52,325 bases of DNA from a bacterium (lineage in GTDB: Bacteria > Planctomycetota > UBA1135 > GCA-002686595): positions 1-52,325 of the forward strand of contig JAAELL010000562.1 of assembly GCA_024226735.1 (NCBI GenBank). The letters are read 5' to 3'. This document shows positions 9,169-16,803 of this stretch, in pieces. The notes below the pieces were generated by a model that was given only the letters and a program-made list of their open reading frames with translations, searched no databases and was not told the origin of the DNA. How positions within the stretch are numbered: position 1 is the stretch's first letter; the number at the start of each line of letters is the position of its first letter. The translations under genes and the position numbers were made by a program.

Positions 9169-10470
9169 ATGAAGACGTTCCTCGGGACGCTCACCCTCTC
9201 ATGCGTCGCGTTCGCGGCGCCCGCCGCGGCACAGACCGCTTTCGCCGAGCCCGGCTTTGCCGTGACCGATGCCTCGAACGTGCGCTTCGGCGAGGCGTAC
9301 GCGAGTTTCGCGGACGGGCGCTACATCGGCCTCGACGGAATCGAGATCGCGCTCTACGCGAGCGACGGCACCCAGCTCCAGCTCTACGACACGTTCGGGA
9401 CGTTCGTGTTCCCCTCGTTCGTCGCGCTCGACCCGACCGAGACCTTTGCGATCCTCGGCGAGAGCTCGAATGGTGACCTCTTTCGGCTCGACCTGGCCAC
9501 GGGGACAGTCGCGCCGCTCGTGAATCTGAACCTCAACTTCTCCTTCGCCTTCGATGCCGATCCCGACTTCGGCTTCGTCAGTGCGGCGCTCGGTGGCTTC
9601 GGCAACGGCAACGACGTCGTGCGCGTTCACCTGACGACGGGTGCGACCACGCCCGTGCTCCACGTCGCAGGACCTTCGGGGCCCGTCGCGATCGCGCCGA
9701 CCGGTGACCTCTACTACATCACCCAATCGGACGACTTCCCGCCGCCGCCGGCCGCGAGCTCGATCCTGGTCTGGACCGACGCGCAGCTCGACGCGGGAGT
9801 CATGCTGTCCGAGCTCGATGCCGTGACGTTCGCCAGCGGGCTCGACGGCGGATCGTCGATCCTGCCTGAGGCGGTGAGCGACCACGTGTTCGCGCTGGAG
9901 ACGACGTTCGGCTCCGGCTCGCGGCTCCTGCAGTACACGGCGGACGGCGCCCTCTTCGCGGTCGACGCCGTTACGGTCGACTACGCGAGCAACATCGAGC
10001 TGTTCCACGGCGCCGGCACGGCGACGTTCGCGGCCTTCCAACCGAGCGGAGCTCGCCTGCTCCTCGCCTCGACCGAATTCGGGGCCGGCACGAGCGAGCG
10101 CATCACGCTCGAACCGGCACGGCCGGTCGCGACGTTCTCGGGACCCCAGAACGGAAACAGTGGACCGGCGTCGGTCACGATCACGGACGCGTTCCCCGGC
10201 GGCGAGATCTCGGTGGTCTTGGCGCTGTCGCAGGACATGCAGGACCCCGAGGTCGTGCTGAACCTCGGCTGGGGCGCTCCGGTGCACCTCGCCCTGCAGC
10301 CGAACGATCTGATCCGGCGCACGACCCGCATCACGGTCGACGCCCAGGGCACGGCCCAGATCAACTACGTGCAGCCCCCGCTGTTGACCGGTGAGTGGAT
10401 GTTCCAGGCGATCGCCTACGACGACGCGAACAACCCGCTCGGCACCTCGACCGCCGTCATCAACGACTGA
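9169..10470 (+). CDS. Secreted beta-propeller-like protein under B12 riboswitch control
   Basis: A 433-residue exported protein with an N-terminal signal peptide ending near APAAAQ (about residue 22). The mature part is a run of about 40-50-residue beta modules such as FRLDLATGTVAPL, VRVHLTTGATTPVL and VAIAPTGDLYYITQ, with the blade pattern of YncE/SMP-30-type propellers. The last 100 residues resemble an Ig-like beta domain. AAAGGA lies 6 bases before the ATG. It is the only gene downstream of the cobalamin riboswitch, so it should be made when B12 is scarce. By analogy with BtuG of Bacteroides it may bind cobalamin outside the cell. That is inference: no ligand site can be read from sequence. 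Confidence 0.8.
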   Translation: MKTFLGTLTLSCVAFAAPAAAQTAFAEPGFAVTDASNVRFGEAYASFADGRYIGLDGIEIALYASDGTQLQLYDTFGTFVFPSFVALDPTETFAILGESSNGDLFRLDLATGTVAPLVNLNLNFSFAFDADPDFGFVSAALGGFGNGNDVVRVHLTTGATTPVLHVAGPSGPVAIAPTGDLYYITQSDDFPPPPAASSILVWTDAQLDAGVMLSELDAVTFASGLDGGSSILPEAVSDHVFALETTFGSGSRLLQYTADGALFAVDAVTVDYASNIELFHGAGTATFAAFQPSGARLLLASTEFGAGTSERITLEPARPVATFSGPQNGNSGPASVTITDAFPGGEISVVLALSQDMQDPEVVLNLGWGAPVHLALQPNDLIRRTTRITVDAQGTAQINYVQPPLLTGEWMFQAIAYDDANNPLGTSTAVIND

Positions 10471-11035
10471 CGAGCCACCCCACGGGGAGGCGCATCACGA
10501 GCGCGCCGCCGCCCGACTCGAGTCTTGCTCCCGGGAGCCGCTCGAGAACGGCGGCGGCGGCCGTTCGTGCGGCCGCGCCGGCGGTGACCTCGAAGCGTTC
10601 AGGCTCCAGTGTCCATTCGACGTGGTCGACGTCCGCAGTCGCGGCGAGCAGGACCGTCGCCACGCCCCACGGAATCTGCCACCCGTCGAGCACCTCGGGC
10701 GCGAGCGATGGGACGTTCACGGGCGCGGCGATCGAACCGCCGGAGCGGCGCGCTGCTTCCACCGCGAGCTCGATGAGGATCGCGAGCCCCTCGGGCTCAC
10801 GTCGTTCGAGTAGGAGGTCCGAGCCGTTGCCGGAGGCGATCACCGCCATCGCCCAGCCGAGCCGGTGCACGGTCCGTGACGCGTCCGCGAGATCGCCGGA
10901 GCGCTCGAGCGCGAGCTCCTCGCCGCCCTCCATGCCGAGCAGCGTGTTCAGGCCGACCAGCAGCTGCGTCGCGTTGTTGAGCTTGTGCAGGACGACGGGG
11001 AGCAGGGTCGTCGTCAACGGATCGCTGGTTTGCAT
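10460..11035 (-). CDS. Histidine-kinase-like protein lacking ATP-binding motifs
   Basis: A 191-residue protein. The N-terminus LLPVVLHKLNNATQLL resembles the dimerisation H-box of sensor histidine kinases, with H17 as candidate phospho-acceptor. The later region has the length of a degenerate catalytic domain, but N, G1 and G2 boxes are not visible. This architecture recalls phosphotransferases such as ChpT, which use a dimerisation helix pair and a decayed ATPase fold. It has no signal peptide or sensor domain. Its 3' end overlaps the convergent propeller gene by 11 bp. Phosphotransfer is an inference. Confidence 0.6.
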   Translation of the reverse strand: MQTSDPLTTTLLPVVLHKLNNATQLLVGLNTLLGMEGGEELALERSGDLADASRTVHRLGWAMAVIASGNGSDLLLERREPEGLAILIELAVEAARRSGGSIAAPVNVPSLAPEVLDGWQIPWGVATVLLAATADVDHVEWTLEPERFEVTAGAAARTAAAAVLERLPGARLESGGGALVMRLPVGWLVSR

Positions 11036-11108
11036 GGGGGCCCGGACCGATTCTCAGTCTGGCGGGGCGGCTTTGCAAGGGCGGCGGGGTCGCGACTGGA
11101 ATTGCCCG

Positions 11109-11174
11109 GGCAGCGTGACCTTCGATCCGGGCAGCGCCTGGAGCTTCCAGTTCTGTTTCCGCGACCACTCGTGA
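11109..11174 (+). pseudogene. Orphan fragment of the shared C-terminal secretion-type domain
   Basis: The plus-strand reading GSVTFDPGSAWSFQFCFRDHS, then stop, matches the end of the domain found intact at the C-termini of three secreted proteins in this window (their versions read PGDTWNFQCWYRD, VGQAWNFQCWFRD, PGATRAFQAWYRD). Here no upstream domain remains in frame and the last strand (SNFSDG-type) is missing. It is most simply a leftover of a deleted secreted-protein gene. The rest of the gap from 11036 to 11329 shows nothing else I can name. Confidence 0.5.
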
Positions 11175-11329
11175 TTCACGCCGGCTTCACCCACGAGACA
11201 CTGCGGATCGCGGTCGCGATCGCCGGCGACGATTGAGCGAGACGTTTATTGCCTAGGATCGCGCCACATTCGCGGTCTGGGTGACCAAATAGAGCATCTC
11301 GGATCCCACGGCACTGGACTCCTCAGCCG

Positions 11330-11953
11330 ATGAAGCACTTGCCCCACGCCCGCCCCATCGTTCCGCTCTTCGCGCTGCTCCTCGCGAACTCCTCCAGCGC
11401 TCAGTGTTCGGAACAGCGGCTCCAGTCGAGCACTTCAGCGACCTACAACTTCACGCGGCCTGTCGTCGACGGGGACACGCTAGCGGTGGGCAACACCTCC
11501 GATCAGCCCGGCGGAGCGGTCTCCGTTTTCCAGGACACGACACAGGGATGGGTGCTGACGGACGTCGTTCGCGGCAGCGGCGTGCCCGCGAACGCCCAGT
11601 TCGGATTCTCGATCGCAATCGACCGCGACCGCATGGCCGTCGGCTCGGCCGGCCAGGGCGTGTGGGTCTTCGAGCGCTCCGGTCTCGCTTGGGTCGAGAC
11701 CGGCTTCGTGGGCCCTCCGCCGACCGCGGGTCCGTTCGGATTCGGCAACCAGGTCGAGCTGCAGGGCAACCGCATGATGGTCGGATCCTACGCCGACACC
11801 ACGTCGGGGACCGCGGCCGGGGCGGTCCACGTGTACGAACTCGGCGGGCAGGGCTGGCAACAGGTCGCGACGCTCACCGCCAGCGATGCGAACGTCGACG
11901 ATCTGTTCGGGGTCGGCATCGGCGTCGAAGGCGCCGGCAGCTCGGCTGTGTAG
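11330..11953 (+). CDS. FG-GAP/integrin-like repeat secreted protein, truncated
   Basis: A 207-residue product with a signal peptide (about 1-24, ending SSSAQC) and FG-GAP-type beta-propeller repeats: VDGDTLAVGNT, then FGFSIAIDRDRMAVGSA, FGFGNQVELQGNRMMVGSYADT and a last repeat beginning DLFGVGIGVEGAG. In this family the final motif should continue with a further repeat and several more blades, but a TAG follows almost at once. No other frame downstream resumes the pattern before the next gene. Extracellular adhesion or display is the usual guess for the family. The product is probably a broken gene. Confidence 0.6.
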   Translation: MKHLPHARPIVPLFALLLANSSSAQCSEQRLQSSTSATYNFTRPVVDGDTLAVGNTSDQPGGAVSVFQDTTQGWVLTDVVRGSGVPANAQFGFSIAIDRDRMAVGSAGQGVWVFERSGLAWVETGFVGPPPTAGPFGFGNQVELQGNRMMVGSYADTTSGTAAGAVHVYELGGQGWQQVATLTASDANVDDLFGVGIGVEGAGSSAV

Positions 11954-12093
11954 CCCGGGAACGGTCGTGGTGTTCCGCCGCGCTCGTTTTTCTCAGTTGG
12001 TGCGAACCGCAGACGTCGGGCGCGACACCATGGCTTCGCCGCTACGCTCGCCCGTTCCCCACCGACACGTGCCGTCCTTCACCCGAGTAGGCC

Positions 12094-13950
12094 ATGCTGA
12101 TTCCGCTCTTGCTCGCCCCCCTCGCCATTCAGGACGCGCGCGTGGACCAGGCGTCGATCAACGCTGCGATCGACCGCGGCGCCGTGTACCTGCAGACCGT
12201 CGTCGACGAGAAACGCGGCAAGGGGCGCAAGAAGAAGAAGAAGAAGTCGCGCATCGCGACCGAGCGGCTCGGCCTGCGCGCCCTCGTGCTCTACACGTTG
12301 CTCAAGTGCGACGTCGATCGCGACGCGTCCGCGGTGCGCGAGCTCGTCGACGGGATCGCGTTCGAGTCGGCCGATCAGACCTACGACGTGGCCTGCATGC
12401 TGCTCGCGCTCGCGGCCCACGATCCGATCGGGCATCGACTGTGGATCGAGGAGCTCGCTGCGCTGCTCGTGGGATGGCAGGAGGACAACGGTGCCTGGGG
12501 CTACCCGGGGATGATCATCGATCTCTCCAACACCCAGTACGCGGCGCTCGGTCTGTGGGCCGCCTCGCGCGCGGGGGTCGAGGTCGCCCCGCAGGTCTGG
12601 GAACGGTTGGCCCATGCGACCCTGAGCTACGGTGGCGAGGACGGCGGGTTCAACTACACGCCGAGCGGCGAAGGCGCGACGGGTTCGATGACGACTGCGG
12701 GCATCGGCACGCTCGCGTTGTGCGAGATCCACCTGCGCAAGGCCGGCGCCGTTCCGACCGATCTCGAGCCCAAGCTCGGGGCGGCGCGCCGCGCGGGCCT
12801 CGCCTGGCTCGACGCGAACTTCTCGGTCGAGACGAATCCGCGCTCGGGGGCATGGCTGTACTACTACCTGTACGGGCTGGAGCGCATGGGCGGCCTCGCG
12901 GGCTCCCATCGCGTGGGCGAGCACTACTGGTACGCCGAGGGCGCGAGCTTTCTCGTGCCCCGCCAAGACGAGGATGGAAGCTGGCAGGGCGGGACCGATC
13001 TCTCGCAGACGTGCTTCGCGCTGCTCTTCCTCAAGCGCGCGACTTCGGGCGAATCCCAGCCGCGAACGCCGGTGGTGGGCGCCGCGCGCAAGGCGGACGA
13101 GCAGGGAGCGATTCGGCTCGCGTTCGAAGGCGCTGGCCCGGTCGATGTGTGGATCGAGGGCTGGCGTCCCTTGGACGTCTCCAAGCTCGAGTGGCCGGGG
13201 GAGCGCGGGCTCGGGCCGCGCGTCGCGCGCGTCGAGTACCTCGCCGACGGCGAGCTCGTCGGCGTCGTTCTCGGCGACGCCGCACAGGCCGCGTTCGGGG
13301 CGCGTTTTCGGTTCGAATGGGTGCCCGGCCGCAGCGGCGCGAGAACGCTCTCCGCGCGCGCGCACGTGCAGCCCCCCAGCGGCGGGGCGAGCGGCGGGGC
13401 GCCGCTCATCCTCGAGTCGGGTGAGCTCGCGGTCGACGTGTCGCGCGCCGCCCCCGCCTGGCTCGCGAGCCGGGGCCCAGGCGTTGGGCCCAACCTGGCC
13501 ACGGGCTTCCGCCCGTCCGCCCGCGCCTCGTCGAAGCCCAAGAAGTCCGAGAAGTCCGAGGGGCTCGCGGACCGCGAGTTCGAGGCCGAGCTGGCAGTCG
13601 ACGGCTTGATCGGCACGCCCTGGCTCGCCGCCGCGAAGGACGAGAAGCGAGCGCTCAAGATCTCCTATCGCAAGGCGAGCCCCGTCGACGTTGTCCGCAT
13701 CCATCCCGCTCGGATCCCCTCGCGCGGCCCGGGCTTCCTGACCCGTCCGCTCGCGCTGGAAGTTCAGATCAACGGCGGAAAGGTCCACGAGCTGCGGCTC
13801 GAGGATCCCGGCCGGCCCGCGACGATCGAGCTCGCGGCACGGACGAAGATCAAGCGCATCGACGTGCGCATCGTCGAAGTCGCCGCGGGCGAGCATCCCG
13901 CGGTCGGGATCGGAGAGGTCACGCTGCATGCGCGCGAAACGGACCGCTGA
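12094..13950 (+). CDS. Prenyltransferase/squalene-oxidase-repeat protein with C-terminal galactose-binding-like domain
   Basis: A 618-residue protein. Residues about 20-310 form alpha-alpha barrel repeats like those of squalene cyclases and prenyltransferases, with QW-type motifs such as GWQEDNGAWGYPG, GGEDGGFNYTP and DEDGSWQGG. The DxDD catalytic motif of cyclases is not visible, so an enzyme role is not supported. A lysine run (GKGRKKKKKKSR, near 42-53) interrupts the first repeat. The C-terminal part resembles a discoidin/NPCBM-type beta sandwich. The N-terminus MLIPLLLAPLAIQDA is a short probable signal peptide. Such proteins are frequent and uncharacterised in planctomycetes. Confidence 0.75.
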   Translation: MLIPLLLAPLAIQDARVDQASINAAIDRGAVYLQTVVDEKRGKGRKKKKKKSRIATERLGLRALVLYTLLKCDVDRDASAVRELVDGIAFESADQTYDVACMLLALAAHDPIGHRLWIEELAALLVGWQEDNGAWGYPGMIIDLSNTQYAALGLWAASRAGVEVAPQVWERLAHATLSYGGEDGGFNYTPSGEGATGSMTTAGIGTLALCEIHLRKAGAVPTDLEPKLGAARRAGLAWLDANFSVETNPRSGAWLYYYLYGLERMGGLAGSHRVGEHYWYAEGASFLVPRQDEDGSWQGGTDLSQTCFALLFLKRATSGESQPRTPVVGAARKADEQGAIRLAFEGAGPVDVWIEGWRPLDVSKLEWPGERGLGPRVARVEYLADGELVGVVLGDAAQAAFGARFRFEWVPGRSGARTLSARAHVQPPSGGASGGAPLILESGELAVDVSRAAPAWLASRGPGVGPNLATGFRPSARASSKPKKSEKSEGLADREFEAELAVDGLIGTPWLAAAKDEKRALKISYRKASPVDVVRIHPARIPSRGPGFLTRPLALEVQINGGKVHELRLEDPGRPATIELAARTKIKRIDVRIVEVAAGEHPAVGIGEVTLHARETDR

Positions 13951-13971
13951 CCGGACTCGAGCACCGAGGAA

Positions 13972-14139
13972 TGCCTGGTGCTCGAGGGGGATCTGTCCGT
14001 AGGGGACCAGCCGATGCAGGCCGGTGACTACCAGCGGGCCGAGGTCGGCACGCGACACGAAGTGCAGAGCACGTGAGGCGGGGCGCTCCTGTTCGTGATC
14101 GCATCGCTCGATGACGCGGTCGAGAGGCCGACCCCGTAG
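13972..14139 (+). pseudogene. Cupin (ChrR-like) remnant with in-frame stop
   Basis: Translation from 13972 gives LVLEGDLSVGDQ, AGDYQRAEVGTRHEVQST, a TGA stop at 14074-14076, then GGALLFVIASLDDAVERP and a TAG at 14137. The order of a beta-hairpin ending in LEGDL, the G-D-Y turn, the G-T-R-H metal-ligand motif and the closing LLFV strand is that of the cupin half of anti-sigma factors of the ChrR family. The start and zinc-binding N-terminal domain are absent. It is a decayed gene fragment. Confidence 0.55.
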
Positions 14140-14158
14140 CGAGCGACCGGGTCGACTC

Positions 14159-14953
14159 TCAGAGCACCGTGCGGACCGGCGGAAGGGCGTTCGCGATCGC
14201 GGTCTCGTTCGCCTCGTTGCCAACCAGGGCATGCGGGTGGCCGAAGCCGCCGGCGCTCGTCGGGTGGCCGTTCACGTCCGGGGCGATATCGAAGATGATG
14301 TTGTCCGGACGATCGGCGTCACCGCTGACGCCGGCGGGAACGTAGTCGAGCTCGAGCAGGCTGCGGACGTGCCACGCGATGTTGTGATCCGCGGGCGAGG
14401 TGTCGCCGCTGACGCCGAGCCCGCCGACGAGGACGCCTTGCGCGTTGTAGAGCGCCAGTCCCCCACCGAACGCGTTGACGCCGCCGATGCGCCGCCCGCG
14501 CATCGGGTCGTTGTTGCGCCCGTTGCGGCTCGGGTTGCCGCGGTAGGCGACGTCGGTGTCGACGGGGTTGCTCTCGAGCAGGCCGAAGAGGCTCGCGCCC
14601 GGCTGGGTCGGCGAGAACAGGTTGGCCGTCGACAGGGCGAGCCCCTCGAGGCTGAACGCGTTCGCCGCGTTGGCCTTCTGGGCCGAGATCACGCGGCTCC
14701 CCGGCCACTGGTCGTCCCGGTCGGCCCCGGTGAACGCGACGTGGTGCACGAAACCGTCGCGGGTGACGATCGTTGCCCACATGTCGGTGTCGAGGCCGCC
14801 GTTATTCATGTTGCGGGCCGCGATCAGTGCGGCCTTCAATTCGCTGTGCGTCGGAAGGTGGTTGACCGTCGCGCCGTCGGTGACGTGCGTGAAGATGCCG
14901 ATGCCGAGCGTGGCGGCGAGAATTCCGGTTGCGGCGAGCTTGGTGCGAAGCAT
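14159..14953 (-). CDS. Exported GlcG/HbpS-family protein
   Basis: A 264-residue protein with an N-terminal signal peptide (LAATGILAATLGIGIF) and a GlcG/HbpS domain. Recognisable family segments are ELKAALIAARNMNNGGLDTDMWATIVTRDG at the start, a middle ALSTANLFSPTQPGASLFGL, and the end RIGGVNAFGGGLALY...LVGGLGVSGDTSPADHNIAWHVR. HbpS is a secreted haem-binding sensor partner, while GlcG is of unknown function. This version is longer than GlcG and exported. AGGAGG precedes the ATG by about eight bases. It is a single gene divergent from the GMC oxidoreductase. Confidence 0.85.
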   Translation of the reverse strand: MLRTKLAATGILAATLGIGIFTHVTDGATVNHLPTHSELKAALIAARNMNNGGLDTDMWATIVTRDGFVHHVAFTGADRDDQWPGSRVISAQKANAANAFSLEGLALSTANLFSPTQPGASLFGLLESNPVDTDVAYRGNPSRNGRNNDPMRGRRIGGVNAFGGGLALYNAQGVLVGGLGVSGDTSPADHNIAWHVRSLLELDYVPAGVSGDADRPDNIIFDIAPDVNGHPTSAGGFGHPHALVGNEANETAIANALPPVRTVL

Positions 14954-15150
14954 TCGAGTGTCCTCCTGGGGATGGGATTGGATGTGGGATCGGTGCGAAT
15001 CGGGTGCTGCTCACCCGTTGGGTCCGCCCATCTCGCGAAGCGCCTCAGATCCGTGCGCAGCCAATCCGGGTTTCTTTAAAGATCTCAGCCAGCCTTTTCT
15101 GGGCGGGCCGCTGTTGCACCCCCCGCGCGGCGGTCGATAGCCTCCGCGCG

Positions 15151-16803
15151 ATGATCGTCGACTGGAACGAGGATCGGGTGGCGGACGAGCGGGGTGATCC
15201 CGCGTACGACGTCTGCGTGGTCGGCTCGGGCCCCGCCGGTGGCACCCTGGCCGCCGAGCTCGCCGGGAGTGGGCTGCGCGTCTGTGTGCTCGAGAGCGGC
15301 CTCGCGCGCTGGACCGAGCACGCGGACGGCCTCAAGCGAGCTCTCAGCGAGGGCATCCAAGTCAAGGACTACTCGCGCGAGCGCCGCCTGGGCGGGGTGT
15401 CGACGACCTGGGCGGGCCTCTCCAGCCCGCTCGACGAGATCGACATGCTGCCGCGACCGTTTCTGACTCAGTCAGGCTGGCCGATCGCGCGCGAGGAGCT
15501 GCTGCCCTTCTACGAGGAGGCCGCCGAGCGCTACCGCTTCCCCCACGCGCGGGTGTTCGCCAGCAGCGGGTTCGGCGTGCTGCGCGACCGCGGCAAACTG
15601 CAGCCGGCGTGGGACGAGATCGACGAGAAGATCTTCCTGGCCGCGGGCGAGCCGCAGAACTTCGGCAAGGAGGTCCGCGACGTCTACGACACGGGTGGCG
15701 TCGACCTCTACCTCGACGCGAGCGTGACGGAGCTGGAGACGAACGCCGACAAGACACGCGTCGCGGCCGCGCACGTCCGCACGCGGGATGGGAAGGAGCG
15801 CCGTCTCCTCGCACGCGCCTTCGTCGTCGCCACCGGCGGGATCGAGAATGCGCGCCTGCTCTTGAACTCGGGCGGGCTCGGCAACGAGCACGATCAGGTC
15901 GGGCGCTACCTGATGAACCACCCGAAGAACTACCACGGGATCCTGCGGCTGAAGGAGCCAGTCGGCGACGCGCCCTACTACTTCGGGTGCCTCTTCGAGG
16001 GCTTCGCGGGCTACGCCGGCCTGCGGCTCGCACCAGCTCTACAGCTCGAGCGCGCTCTCTTGAACTCGTACGTGCGCCTCGAGCCGCTCTTTCCCTGGTC
16101 CGACAGCCAGGGCGTCGAAGCGCTCGTGCTCCTGGCCAAGAAGAGCGTCTTCGTCCTGCGCGCGTTCAAGCGCGGCCGCAAGGGGGACGTCGTCGAGCTG
16201 CGCGACTACTCGGAGACCGGCGACGACTCCGACCTGCAGAATCAGCGCAAGAGCCTGGGCAGTTGGTTCGGCCTCGGCTTCACGATCCTGGGCGACCTGC
16301 CGCGCGTCCTGCGCTACTCCTACGCGCGGCTCATGCGGCGCGCCAAGCCTCGCATCGAGCGCGTCCGCCTGCGAAATTTCATGGAGATGGAGCCCCATCC
16401 CGACAACCGCGTCCTGCTCTCGGACGAGGTCGACGCGCACGGCAAGCCGCTGCCGCTGGTGCGCCACGCCTGCCGCGACGTCGACCGCCGCTCGCTCGTC
16501 GCCCTGCACGAGGCGCTGGTGCGCGAGATCGAGGCGAGCGGCCTCGGGACGCTCGAGACGGAGCTCGCGAGCGCCGAGCCCTGGCCGATCGATCAGGACG
16601 CCTCGCACCACATGGGGACGACGCGCATGGGGACCGACCCGCACGTCTCGGTCGTCGATCCCGCCTGCCGGGTCCACGGAGTCGAGAATCTCTACATGTC
16701 CGGTGCGTCGGTGTTCCCCACCAGCGGGTGTGCGAATCCGACGTTCACGATCGTCGCGCTCTCGATTCGGCTCGCGCGCCAGCTGCGCGAGGAGCTCTCC
16801 TGA
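15151..16803 (+). CDS. GMC-family flavin oxidoreductase
   Basis: A 550-residue protein with the FAD-binding motif VVGSGPAGG at residues 24-31 and the C-terminal glucose-methanol-choline signature. The catalytic histidine lies in SHHMGTTRMGTDP (about 485-497), the second catalytic residue in CANPTFT (about 527-533), and LYMSGASVFPTSG precedes it. GMC enzymes oxidise alcohols, often sugars or sterol-like substrates. The start at 15151 was chosen because the upstream extension is not protein-like. It overlaps the next gene as TGATG, so the two products are probably made together. No signal peptide is seen. Substrate is unknown. Confidence 0.92.
   Translation: MIVDWNEDRVADERGDPAYDVCVVGSGPAGGTLAAELAGSGLRVCVLESGLARWTEHADGLKRALSEGIQVKDYSRERRLGGVSTTWAGLSSPLDEIDMLPRPFLTQSGWPIAREELLPFYEEAAERYRFPHARVFASSGFGVLRDRGKLQPAWDEIDEKIFLAAGEPQNFGKEVRDVYDTGGVDLYLDASVTELETNADKTRVAAAHVRTRDGKERRLLARAFVVATGGIENARLLLNSGGLGNEHDQVGRYLMNHPKNYHGILRLKEPVGDAPYYFGCLFEGFAGYAGLRLAPALQLERALLNSYVRLEPLFPWSDSQGVEALVLLAKKSVFVLRAFKRGRKGDVVELRDYSETGDDSDLQNQRKSLGSWFGLGFTILGDLPRVLRYSYARLMRRAKPRIERVRLRNFMEMEPHPDNRVLLSDEVDAHGKPLPLVRHACRDVDRRSLVALHEALVREIEASGLGTLETELASAEPWPIDQDASHHMGTTRMGTDPHVSVVDPACRVHGVENLYMSGASVFPTSGCANPTFTIVALSIRLARQLREELS

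Noticed and set aside
12079..14232. 717-codon minus-strand frame opposite the squalene-cyclase-like gene
   Set aside because: Its composition (Arg, Ala, Leu, Gly) and lack of any domain fit an antisense shadow; the plus strand has repeat motifs and a signal peptide.
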